Shown one piece after another: positions 17,124 to 25,210 of a stretch of 64,000 bases of DNA. Both the position numbers and the translations under genes were made by a program. The notes under the pieces were generated by a model. It saw nothing but the letters and a program-made list of their open reading frames with translations, did no database searches and was not told the DNA's origin. Every line of letters begins with the position of its first letter. The first letter of the stretch is position 1. Origin of the DNA: Planctomycetales bacterium 10988 (GTDB lineage: Bacteria > Planctomycetota > Planctomycetia > Pirellulales > Pb10988); NCBI GenBank assembly GCA_009664345.1, contig CP043547.1:2632709-2696708 (forward strand), written 5' to 3'.

Positions 17124-17770
17124 TTTTGCCACTCCTCACAAACAGAACGAAAACGGAAAGAGAGTTGTATGTCTCTTTTCGGACCCCTTACGAGAAAGAA
17201 ACGAACAACTTAAACCAAATCTATGAGGATCGAAGCGCTGCTACCCGGTAAGGAACATAGGTGGCAAAGTGGAGGCAAGCGAACGGAGAGCTTGTCACGA
17301 ACGAAGGGGTCTCGCCGTCGATGGTCGCTCCTCTAGACGTATTGAGTATAAGAGATACAACCACCCGAGAAAAGAGGAAATTCCCTTAAACTTTGATTAG
17401 CTAAAACTTAATGTCACTTCATCCAGATACATTTCTACTAGAGATGAGGCCTATTTCCAGTTCTTCCGAGGGGTAGCCAACCCTCAAAAATAAACTTGCA
17501 AAAACTTGTTGACACAAGCTAATTCGTGGCCTCCCTTGAGCTTAGCCCCATCGTTAGGACTATTTCATGAGCACGAATCTTGTATGTGCAAGCTTATTCA
17601 TCTAGGTAAATCTCCTTAGTTTCAGGCAAGGGATTACCTAGCCATATTGAAACGAGGTCTGGATTCCCTCTCACAAAATTTAGGTGGACACTTTAGTAAA
17701 TGTAAAAAAGAGGGGCAAAATACTGGAGAAAAAACTCCAGTTTATTTGACAACTGTCCTGCTTGAGTGAA
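17124..17770. other. Long gap upstream of csp with a GC-richer island
   Basis: 647 bases without a convincing gene. The part nearest csp (17124-17215) is probably its leader. Bases 17225-17340 are clearly richer in GC than the flanks, with a purine-rich run around 17255-17300. I could not match this block to 4.5S, tmRNA, RNase P or 6S RNA. On the minus strand TATACT near 17346-17351 could be a -10 box. Bases 17380-17760 are AT-rich with nothing recognised. Confidence 0.4.
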
Positions 17771-18250
17771 CTAGGCTTGGGAGGAAAGTTGAATTTCACC
17801 GCGAGCAACGGCTTCCAGGAAATGGCGAGCGCTGAGAAGGAGGTCTTCTTTCAAATCCAGCATTTGTTGCGGAGTCATCCAGTGGCAGGAAGCGACCTCT
17901 CGCGGATTGGGCTCGGGTTCGCGAGTTGGCTGAGATACTTCCCACCACGCCAGATCGACTCCCCAAGGTGTCTGACTATGCCAAATTTTTTTCTCAGCGA
18001 TGACCTGTAAACTCAATTCTTCATGGATTTCTCGCTCTACCGCTTGGGCTTCGGATTCGCCCCGTTCGATCCTGCCGCCGGCAAAACAATATTTAAGAGG
18101 AGCAGAAACATGCCGCGAACGCCGAATCACCAGGAATCGACCTTCGCGTTGGATGACAGCGACTGCCCCTCGAATCATCCCCCGTTTCGCTGTTCGCACC
18201 AAGTTGACCTCATGAAGATTGTGGGAAGAAATAGGTTCGAGAAAACGCAT
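17771..18250 (-). CDS. Nudix hydrolase
   Basis: Predicted nucleoside-diphosphate-linked hydrolase of up to 159 residues, cytosolic. The Nudix box is at about 59-81, GGRIERGESEAQAVEREI followed by HEELSL; the metal-binding REIHEE core is intact, while the Gly after EE is replaced by Ser. Substrate cannot be set. The start is uncertain: ATG at 18250 has no ribosome-binding site and sits directly against one arm of an inverted repeat (18252-18286). A TTG/GTG pair about 17 residues later, preceded by GAGG, is an alternative. It stands alone. Confidence 0.83.
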   Translation of the reverse strand: MRFLEPISSHNLHEVNLVRTAKRGMIRGAVAVIQREGRFLVIRRSRHVSAPLKYCFAGGRIERGESEAQAVEREIHEELSLQVIAEKKIWHSQTPWGVDLAWWEVSQPTREPEPNPREVASCHWMTPQQMLDLKEDLLLSARHFLEAVARGEIQLSSQA

Positions 18251-18766
18251 TAAGACGCTGAATTGTCAGGAATCCTTAAGCGTCTTGCTAATTTTTGATG
18301 AAAAACAAAGACTGCAATGGGAGCCAAGATTTCGCCCCTCAGGATTTCGGTGCAAGCGTTTGCTAGCATTCTCTCTTTGCAAATCCCTTGCAAAAAAACA
18401 CCTTACACTATGTAAGTCTTAGTGAAATCATCATTTACGATCATCATTTCTACACAATACTTTTGAATGGACAAGAGCATTCTCAAGCGGACGGCTCCTC
18501 AGAAGGTCATTCCAAACACCGATACGAAAAGGAATCCCCCCTGTTTAGGGGCCTTTGTGTTTCATTTTAGGATCAACTACATTGAGTCCACCATAACTGA
18601 TTCAAGGGGATTTCAAAGGAATTCCCGAAAAACAAGCCCCGCAACTTTCAATTCCTGCCTGAATGAATTATGAAGTTTTGTTAGTCGGCCTCAGAATTGC
18701 ATCTGCCGCTGGCTTCAAAACTTTCATCATAAACAAAACGTAAACAGTCGTAGAGAGGATATCGTC
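18251..18766. other. Divergent promoter region
   Basis: 516 bases between the leftward Nudix gene and the rightward M24 peptidase gene. Apart from the inverted repeat at its left end and a small CCCC/GGGG hairpin near 18537-18552, nothing was recognised. Both genes must be promoted from here. Confidence 0.4.
18252..18286. repeat. Inverted repeat abutting the Nudix start codon
   Basis: AAGACGCT (18252-18259) and AGCGTCTT (18279-18286) are perfect 8-base arms around a 19-base loop. On the plus strand the hairpin is followed by GCTAATTTTT, but no rightward gene ends here, so it is more likely a control element or a start-site clue. Confidence 0.5.
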
Positions 18767-19876
18767 ATGGGTAGGTTTGTCTTGGAAGAAGCAGCATGTC
18801 GGGCACGTCAACAACGGTTGCTGGCGGAAATGGAAACGCTGCAAGCCGATGTGGCAATTGTGACTCGCCGGGAAAATGTCCAGTGGCTGACCGGAGTGCT
18901 GTTTGGACCGGTCTTTTCGCCAGCGGTCGTGCTGTGGAAAGACGGTAGTTGCCTCCTGGTCGCACCTGCCTCTTCCATGCCGGATCAAGCTGCCGCCGAT
19001 GAAATCCGCACTTACGAAGGTCAATCGCATTCGACTTTGCGAAATGATCAACCGGAGAAATGTGCCGCGGTGGTGTTGGATTCCTTGCAAGGAACGAACC
19101 ATGGGAAGGTCGCGGTCGAATGGGGTTGTTGCGGACCTTATTATACCAGTACGTTCAGCGATTCCTTGGTTGACATCGAACCGACGCTGTTCCGCTTGCG
19201 TCGCCGTCGTGATCCCGATGAATTGGTATTACAGAAGAAGGCGATCGGCGCGACCGGGGCGATGTACGACAAAGTCCGCGAGATTCTGAAGCCCGGTTTG
19301 AATGAACTGGAAATGTTTAACGCCCTGCAAGCCACTGCCGTGGAATATTTGAGCGAAATGATCACCGGAACAGGCAATGACTACGCCAGTGGCGAAAAAG
19401 GCGGCCCACCGCGAGACCGAAAGATTGAGGCAGGCGAGCTTTATATCTTGGACCTTGGCCCTGCCTACCGGGGTTATTTTGCGGATAACTGCCGGGCCTT
19501 TGCCGTGAATCGCGAACCGACCGAAGCCCAACAAGGGGCCTGGGATCGGCTTTCCAAAATCTTCCCCATGGTCGAAGCCAAAGTGAAACCCGGTGTTTCT
19601 TGCAAAGGCTTTTTTGAGGAAATTCAAGCGTATCTCGATGAATATCGCGAAGGCGTCTTCGATCACCACTTAGGTCACGGCGTCGGACTCTTTCCGCATG
19701 AAGCCCCACACTTGAATCCAAATTGGGATGATGTTTTTGAAGTGGGCGATGTTTTTACGGTCGAACCGGGGCTGTATTGGGACGAACTCCGTTTCGGCAT
19801 TCGCTTGGAAAATGATTATTTAGTTACTGAACAAGGGGTGGAGTTACTGTCTGACTTCCCCCTGGGATTGACCTAA
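18767..19876 (+). CDS. M24 family metallopeptidase (Xaa-Pro aminopeptidase-like)
   Basis: Dimetal aminopeptidase of the pita-bread fold, 369 residues, cytosolic. An N-terminal creatinase-like domain (about 1-140) precedes the catalytic domain. Metal ligands are visible: Asp in YILDLGP (about 228), Asp in GYFADNCR (about 239), His in HHLGHGVGLF (about 302), Glu in FTVEPGLYW (about 331) and Glu in IRLENDYLV (about 346). Pro-dipeptidase and Xaa-Pro aminopeptidase both fit. AGAGGAT precedes the ATG. The response regulator begins 43 bases downstream and may be cotranscribed. Confidence 0.88.
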   Translation: MGRFVLEEAACRARQQRLLAEMETLQADVAIVTRRENVQWLTGVLFGPVFSPAVVLWKDGSCLLVAPASSMPDQAAADEIRTYEGQSHSTLRNDQPEKCAAVVLDSLQGTNHGKVAVEWGCCGPYYTSTFSDSLVDIEPTLFRLRRRRDPDELVLQKKAIGATGAMYDKVREILKPGLNELEMFNALQATAVEYLSEMITGTGNDYASGEKGGPPRDRKIEAGELYILDLGPAYRGYFADNCRAFAVNREPTEAQQGAWDRLSKIFPMVEAKVKPGVSCKGFFEEIQAYLDEYREGVFDHHLGHGVGLFPHEAPHLNPNWDDVFEVGDVFTVEPGLYWDELRFGIRLENDYLVTEQGVELLSDFPLGLT

Positions 19877-19919
19877 CGCAAGGCAATCTCCAGCGTTGGC
19901 CCTATACTCTGAGGTTATG

Positions 19920-20645
19920 ATGGCACAACAGACCATTCTGATTGTTGAAGATGAACGGTCCTTGGTCGACATTCTGACGTACAACCTGGAAAAAGAAGGA
20001 TTCGAAGTGATCAGCGCCACGGACGGGCAACAAGGACTCCAGCGTGCTCGCTCCCGGATGCCGGATTTGATTCTGCTCGATTTGATGCTTCCGGTGATGG
20101 AAGGATTGGAAGTCTGTCGGCAATTGCGAGCCGATCCCAGCACCCAACAGCTTCCCATCTTGATGCTCACCGCGAAGACCGAAGAGATCGACGAAGTGGT
20201 CGGTTTCCGCATGGGGGCCGATGATTATGTGGCCAAGCCTTTTAAAGTAAAGCCGCTTATTCAACGGATTAAATCGCTCTTGCGACGCAGTCAACCCGAA
20301 GCCCGCACCGATGGCGATAAGGTCGTTGTGCATGGGTTGGAAATGGATCGCTGGCGTCACCGTGCCCGTTTGAATGGCGAAGAGTTGACGCTTACCCGAA
20401 CGGAATTTTCCTTGCTGTGGGCCTTAGCTCGCCAGCCGGGTCGTGCTTATAACCGCCAAGAGTTGATGGACGCCGCCCTCGGAAAAGATGCCCTTTCGCT
20501 CGAACGAACAATCGATGTGCATGTGAAAAGTTTGCGGCAAAAGCTTGGTGGCCATGCCCAATTGATCGAAACCGTGCGCGGCGTCGGCTATCGTTTCCGT
20601 GAAGGTTTTCCTTCAGCAGAAACCGCTGGTTCCCTCGTGAATTAA
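19920..20645 (+). CDS. OmpR/PhoB-type response regulator
   Basis: Two-component transcription factor of 241 residues. The receiver domain (about 1-120) has ILIVEDERSL, the phosphoacceptor Asp in LILLDLMLP (near 54) and VAKPF with the conserved Lys. A winged-helix domain (about 135-230) has LTRTEFSLLWAL and GYRFREGF. GAGG lies 5 bases before ATG 19920; ATG 19917 and a further in-frame start at 19896 are less well placed. No histidine kinase lies in the window, so its signal is unknown. It converges on pcm with 8 bases between. Confidence 0.9.
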   Translation: MAQQTILIVEDERSLVDILTYNLEKEGFEVISATDGQQGLQRARSRMPDLILLDLMLPVMEGLEVCRQLRADPSTQQLPILMLTAKTEEIDEVVGFRMGADDYVAKPFKVKPLIQRIKSLLRRSQPEARTDGDKVVVHGLEMDRWRHRARLNGEELTLTRTEFSLLWALARQPGRAYNRQELMDAALGKDALSLERTIDVHVKSLRQKLGGHAQLIETVRGVGYRFREGFPSAETAGSLVN

Positions 20646-20653
20646 AGAATAGT

Positions 20654-21340
20654 TTATCTTTTGCGAGAGCCAGGTTTTTGCCAACCTTGGGCACCGACCA
20701 ACTTCACAAAGCGGCAACCGCTGATATCTCGGCTGTAGGCTTCTCCGTCTATCTTTTGAATGACGCGAAGCACCTGCGACTGTTCATCTCCTACCGGAAT
20801 AATCATTCGCCCTCCTTCGGCTAGCTGATCGAAGAGGGCTGGTGGGGTTTGCGGCCCGCCTGCGGTGACCAAGATGCGATCGAACGGGGCTTTGTCGGGC
20901 AGACCCAGCGTTCCATCTCCGGCAAAGACCGAGACATTTGAATAGCCCAACTCTTTTAATCTTCGGAGGGCAACTTCCGCCAGGGCCTGATGACGTTCGA
21001 TCGAAAAGACCGACTGAGCCAAATGGGCCAAGATCGCTGTTTGATAACCACTGCCGGTCCCGATTTCTAGAACTCTTTCCGTTCCTTTCAGCTCCATCGC
21101 TTGGGTCATTAACGCGACAATATAAGGCTGACTGATCGTCTGTTCGCATTCGATGGGCAAAGCCCGATCTTCCGTTGCATGAATGGCCAAGTCTCGCGGA
21201 ACGAAGTACGATCGCGGAACCGTTCGCATAGCTGCTAACACCCGCTCGTCGTTAATCTTGCGAGGCTCTAACTGCTCACGAACCATCCGTTCTTGAGCTT
21301 GTTGCTCATCATCCGTCAGTCGTGATGGCGAAGTATTCAT
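20654..21340 (-). CDS. pcm: Protein-L-isoaspartate O-methyltransferase
   Basis: Repairs isoaspartyl residues in aged proteins by S-adenosylmethionine-dependent methylation. The 228-residue protein has the SAM-binding motif VLEIGTGSGYQTAIL (near 85-99), the family-specific substrate region ECEQTISQPYIVALMTQA just before it, and FDRILVTAGG later. The start at ATG 21340 is preferred over a GTG at 21349; neither has a strong ribosome-binding site. It lies 67 bases downstream of recJ on the same strand and may be cotranscribed with it. Confidence 0.92.
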   Translation of the reverse strand: MNTSPSRLTDDEQQAQERMVREQLEPRKINDERVLAAMRTVPRSYFVPRDLAIHATEDRALPIECEQTISQPYIVALMTQAMELKGTERVLEIGTGSGYQTAILAHLAQSVFSIERHQALAEVALRRLKELGYSNVSVFAGDGTLGLPDKAPFDRILVTAGGPQTPPALFDQLAEGGRMIIPVGDEQSQVLRVIQKIDGEAYSRDISGCRFVKLVGAQGWQKPGSRKR

Positions 21341-21407
21341 ATCTATCACTTCAGTGTTTGTATTGAATTCTTTAGGCAGGTAAATTCACGGAAGGAAGGG
21401 AGCAGAG

Positions 21408-23213
21408 CTAAAACGGAAACGGTTCTTCCTCCGCTTCTGTCGAAGTCGATTGTTTTGATACTGTGTCTTTCGAGGGCGTGGAAACTTGCCAATCTTCCAG
21501 ATGCAACTCCACATCGCGGCGTCCGCGAAAGGTATTGATCACCGGTTTGAAGGCAATGTCAAACGTTCCTTCGACTTGGCTGAGCGGTTCTTCCCAGTCC
21601 CCCCCTCCGAACGCGACGGCCCGAAAAGAAGTTCCATATTGGGCAATGCGTAAGGCTAAATGCCGTCCTCCGCCACCGATTCTCTTAGGTTTATCCGCCA
21701 GCCGCACTCCCGTCGAACACCATAAAGGCCGGCGATTCCCTTCTCCAAAAGGGGCTAACATATCAATTTGATCGACCACTTGCGGAGTAAACACATGCAG
21801 CGGAACTTCTCCATCGAGGAAAATTTCCGCCTGCAGGTCTTCGGTCGCAATTTCTTCTTCCGCATATTCACAAAAGGCCTCGCGGAAGGCATCGAGCTGT
21901 TCGTTGACCAGACGCAAGCCCGCTGCCGCCGCATGGCCTCCGTATCCAATGAGGTACATTTGGCAAGCTTCGAGCGCTTGGCACAAATGAAACCCAGGTA
22001 TACTACGTGCCGAACCGACCGAAGGTTTTTGTCCATATTCATCCATCGCCAATAAAATGACCGGACGATGGTACTTTTCAGCAAGTCGGCCCGCCACAAT
22101 TCCAATCACCCCGGAATGCCAACTTGGATCGCCCAGCACCAAAGCAGCATCGTTCTGGGGGTCAAATTGCTCTTTGATCTGGTTATTCGCCGAAAGATAG
22201 ATACTCCGTTCCAGCTTCTGCCGATCAACATTCAGCTCGTCCAGATAATTGGCCAACTCTTTGGCTCGCTGTTCATCTTCGGTTTCCAACAATTCCACTG
22301 CAAGTAAAGCCTGGCCAAATCGCCCGGCGGCATTCAAGCGAGGAGCCACCGCGAAAGCCAAATCTTCACTCTCCAGCATTGGCTTCTTTCGCTGGGCCGT
22401 TTGCAAAAGCTGCGAAATCCCGAGTAAAGGATATTCACTCAGACTCGATAGCCCGTGGCGCACGAGAATCCGGTTTTCATCCAACAGCGGAACCACATCG
22501 GCAATCGTACCCAAAGCGGTCAGCCCCATCGCTTGCAGCAAAAAACTCCGCATGCGCTCGCTGACTTTTTGGGAATTGCTCGCTCTTTTACAAAGTGCCC
22601 ACGCCAACTTGAAGGCAACCCCGACGCCGCTTAAACCCGTAAAAGGATAGCTCGAACCGGGCAAAGCCGGATGCACCCAAGCCGCCGCTGGGGGCAATTC
22701 CGCTCCGATTTGATGATGATCCGTGATGACAAGTTCGATTTCTTGCCGCTTCGCTTCTTCGGCCGCCTCGATCGCAGTGATGCCACAATCGACCGTGATA
22801 ATCAGGCGGGTATCATCTTTGGCAAGTTTCTTGATCGCCTCGCTATTCAGCCCGTAACCTTCAATTTGGCGATTAGGAATATAGTAGCGAACATTCGCCC
22901 CCAATAACTTCAAACAACGACAAAGCAGCGCCGTGGCGGACATTCCATCGACATCATAATCCCCGAAAACCGCAATCCGTTCCTTACTTTGAATCCGCTC
23001 GTAAATGACTTCGACCGCTCCGGGAACACCAGGCAATTCCTCCGGATCGCGAAGGTCGGACAGTTTCGCTTCCAAGAACTGCCGGGCGCGTTCCGGGTCT
23101 TCCAATCCTCGTGAAAGTAACATCTGAGCCACCACCGAGGGGATCGAGAGCTTCCGCGCCAGGGCATCGCTTCGCTCGGGATCACAGCTCCGGATTCGCC
23201 ACTTTTTACTCAT
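21408..23213 (-). CDS. recJ: Single-stranded-DNA-specific exonuclease RecJ
   Basis: 5'-3' exonuclease acting in recombination and mismatch repair; 601 residues, usual length. The DHH domain shows VFGDYDVDGMSATAL (about 78-92), IITVDCGI, and VITDHHQIG (about 160-170). The DHHA1 part has GYGGHAAAAGLRL and a C-terminal OB-fold follows, ending in an acidic Ser/Glu-rich tail. The start at 23213 (MSKKWRIRSC) is the family's usual beginning; an in-frame extension to 23318 is unlikely. pcm follows downstream. Confidence 0.93.
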   Translation of the reverse strand: MSKKWRIRSCDPERSDALARKLSIPSVVAQMLLSRGLEDPERARQFLEAKLSDLRDPEELPGVPGAVEVIYERIQSKERIAVFGDYDVDGMSATALLCRCLKLLGANVRYYIPNRQIEGYGLNSEAIKKLAKDDTRLIITVDCGITAIEAAEEAKRQEIELVITDHHQIGAELPPAAAWVHPALPGSSYPFTGLSGVGVAFKLAWALCKRASNSQKVSERMRSFLLQAMGLTALGTIADVVPLLDENRILVRHGLSSLSEYPLLGISQLLQTAQRKKPMLESEDLAFAVAPRLNAAGRFGQALLAVELLETEDEQRAKELANYLDELNVDRQKLERSIYLSANNQIKEQFDPQNDAALVLGDPSWHSGVIGIVAGRLAEKYHRPVILLAMDEYGQKPSVGSARSIPGFHLCQALEACQMYLIGYGGHAAAAGLRLVNEQLDAFREAFCEYAEEEIATEDLQAEIFLDGEVPLHVFTPQVVDQIDMLAPFGEGNRRPLWCSTGVRLADKPKRIGGGGRHLALRIAQYGTSFRAVAFGGGDWEEPLSQVEGTFDIAFKPVINTFRGRRDVELHLEDWQVSTPSKDTVSKQSTSTEAEEEPFPF

Positions 23214-23648
23214 AGACTCGCCTTTAACTCTTCTCAAACAGGGCCGACCCGCTCGCAAATTCGTTACAAATTCCTTGATTTTACGGTTTATTGGATAGGA
23301 TTTGCCCCATTCCTGCAAGGCGAAATCGCCCCGATCGCCAGAATGCCTGCTCCTCCTCGAACAGATAAATTAGGCAAAATTCCTTGTTCTCTGGAATAAT
23401 TAAATGTAGATTTAATAAATTATAGATAAACAGATATTTATTTTTAGAAGTCATTGATTAAACTGAAAAGAAGAAGGTAAATTAAAACCGGTGGCCCAAA
23501 CTGTTTGGGAATTTCGCATTACCTTTTGCGATGAATCTCGGAGCAGGCTGCCTCTCGAAAATAATGAACCTACGACGACTGACGATCGCCCCTCCTCGAA
23601 TCGGAATCGCTTCTCTCGAATCCTTTCTCCTGAAAATAGGAGTCCCTC
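23214..23648. other. Divergent region between recJ and the efflux genes
   Basis: 435 bases. The centre (23390-23480) is very AT-rich. A perfect palindrome, CCCAAAC-T-GTTTGGG at 23495-23509, lies about 140 bases before the adaptor gene and may be an operator. No gene was seen. Confidence 0.45.
23495..23509. promoter_or_regulatory. Operator-like palindrome before the RND efflux genes
   Basis: CCCAAACTGTTTGGG has perfect 7-base arms around one central base. The position upstream of efflux genes suits a repressor site, but no regulator gene is adjacent. Confidence 0.35.
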
Positions 23649-24926
23649 ATGGCATTTTCTCTTAGTTTTCGAAGCATCCTATTCAGCGGCCTGTGCCTAC
23701 TCGCTTCTTCCATCTTGCCTCAGAACTTGCTCTTTAGCGAAGAAGCCAGAGTCCTCATTGCCGAGGTCGAGCAAAAAAGTGTCGCTTCTGGCCGTTCGTT
23801 TGTCGGCACGGTCATGCCTTTGAAAGCGAGTATTGTAGGAAGTGCGATTGAAGGGCGAATCGAAGAATACGAACTCAATGAGGGCGATCGTGTCAAAGCG
23901 GGAGATGTGCTGGCCAAGCTCGATACGACGGCTTTATCCATCGAACTGGAAATCCAAAAAGCGGAGCTCATGGTCGCCGAAGAAGCCCTCAAAGAGCTGG
24001 AAAATGGAGCGAGAGAAGAAGAGAAGGCCCAGCTTGAGGCCCGTTTGCAAAGTGCTCTGGCTCGTATGGACTTCCAAGAAAGCCGCATGAAGCGAACGGA
24101 AACGCTCTTTAAATCGCGGACAATGAGCGAAGAGGAAATGCTCGACGTGCAGCTTTCTTTTCAAGAAGCAAAAAATGCCCACGCCGAGGCACAAGCCGCT
24201 TACGACCTGCTGCTTTCCGGTGCCCGGCCGGAGCAAATCGCCAAGGCGACCGCCCAGGTCAAAGTACAAAAAGAGATCATTCGCCGCATCGAAAATCAAA
24301 TCGCAGAACATACCATCAAGGCTCCGTTCGATGGCTATGTCGTTTCTCGTCTGACGGAACTCGGCCAATGGGTCACCCAAGGCGATCCGATTATCGAAGT
24401 GGCTCAGCTCAAGAAGGTCGATATTCATGTGCATGTCTTGGAAGATTACATCGGCACCGTCCATCCAGGACAATCCGTCACCGTGCAACTAGGAGCCTTC
24501 CCCGGCAAAGTCTATGTCGGCGAAGTAGCCGTGATCATTCCGCAAGCCGACCTCCGCTCTCGGAGTTTTCCTGTCAAGGTGAGACTTGAAAATCCCTTTA
24601 CTTCCGGAAATGAAGTGATGTTCAAAGCAGGGATGTTCGCCCAGGTTGAGCTGCCTGTCGGGCAACAAGCGGAAGCCCTCTTCGTTCCGAAGGATGCCTT
24701 AGTATTGGAAAGCGGGCAAACGACCGTCTTTGTGGTGAATCAAGAAACGGACGGCCCCGCGACGACGAGAGAGATTCCCGTTCGCCTTGGCGTTTCCGAT
24801 CAAGGAACGATTCAAATCTTCGGCAATTTAAAAGTTGGAGATCGGGTGGTCGTCCGTGGCAATGAAAGACTGGAATCCGGGCAACAAGTTTCATGGAAAA
24901 ACTTTGCCACCAACACCAGCCAATAA
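23649..24926 (+). CDS. RND efflux periplasmic adaptor (HlyD/AcrA family)
   Basis: Membrane-fusion protein of 425 residues linking an inner-membrane RND pump to an outer-membrane channel. A signal peptide covers about 1-32. The order is lipoyl half-motif (IEGRIEEYELNEGDRVKAG), a long helical hairpin rich in Glu and Lys (about 85-205), second lipoyl half (HTIKAPFDGYVVSRLTELGQ), then beta-barrel and membrane-proximal domains. AGGAG lies upstream of the start. The permease gene follows after 284 bases. No TolC-like gene is present in the window. Confidence 0.9.
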   Translation: MAFSLSFRSILFSGLCLLASSILPQNLLFSEEARVLIAEVEQKSVASGRSFVGTVMPLKASIVGSAIEGRIEEYELNEGDRVKAGDVLAKLDTTALSIELEIQKAELMVAEEALKELENGAREEEKAQLEARLQSALARMDFQESRMKRTETLFKSRTMSEEEMLDVQLSFQEAKNAHAEAQAAYDLLLSGARPEQIAKATAQVKVQKEIIRRIENQIAEHTIKAPFDGYVVSRLTELGQWVTQGDPIIEVAQLKKVDIHVHVLEDYIGTVHPGQSVTVQLGAFPGKVYVGEVAVIIPQADLRSRSFPVKVRLENPFTSGNEVMFKAGMFAQVELPVGQQAEALFVPKDALVLESGQTTVFVVNQETDGPATTREIPVRLGVSDQGTIQIFGNLKVGDRVVVRGNERLESGQQVSWKNFATNTSQ

Positions 24927-25210
24927 ACGATTGATTCGCTTAAGATCGCGGAAAACCTTGTCGGCTCGTCCCAATGTTTACTTCCAAGAAGATATTCAAA
25001 AATTACGTGTCTATCTTTCTACTTAATAGTTGATCAAACCAAAGCATTGGTTACCTTTTTTTAAAAAAATTTTCTACAACTTTTTCTCCCAGTCAGTCGC
25101 GGGAATTTCTCCCGACTTTAAAGAAGTAAGAGCCAGAATTAAAAATATAGAAAAAGTTACCTCCCAGAAACAAAGTTTGTTGAATTACAAACGATTGCGT
25201 TAGGCCTTTT

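Noticed and set aside
17230-17270. CCCGGTAAGG resembling the tetraloop of 4.5S (SRP) RNA
   Set aside because: The flanking conserved bases of the SRP domain IV loop (GGAAGCAGCC side) are absent.
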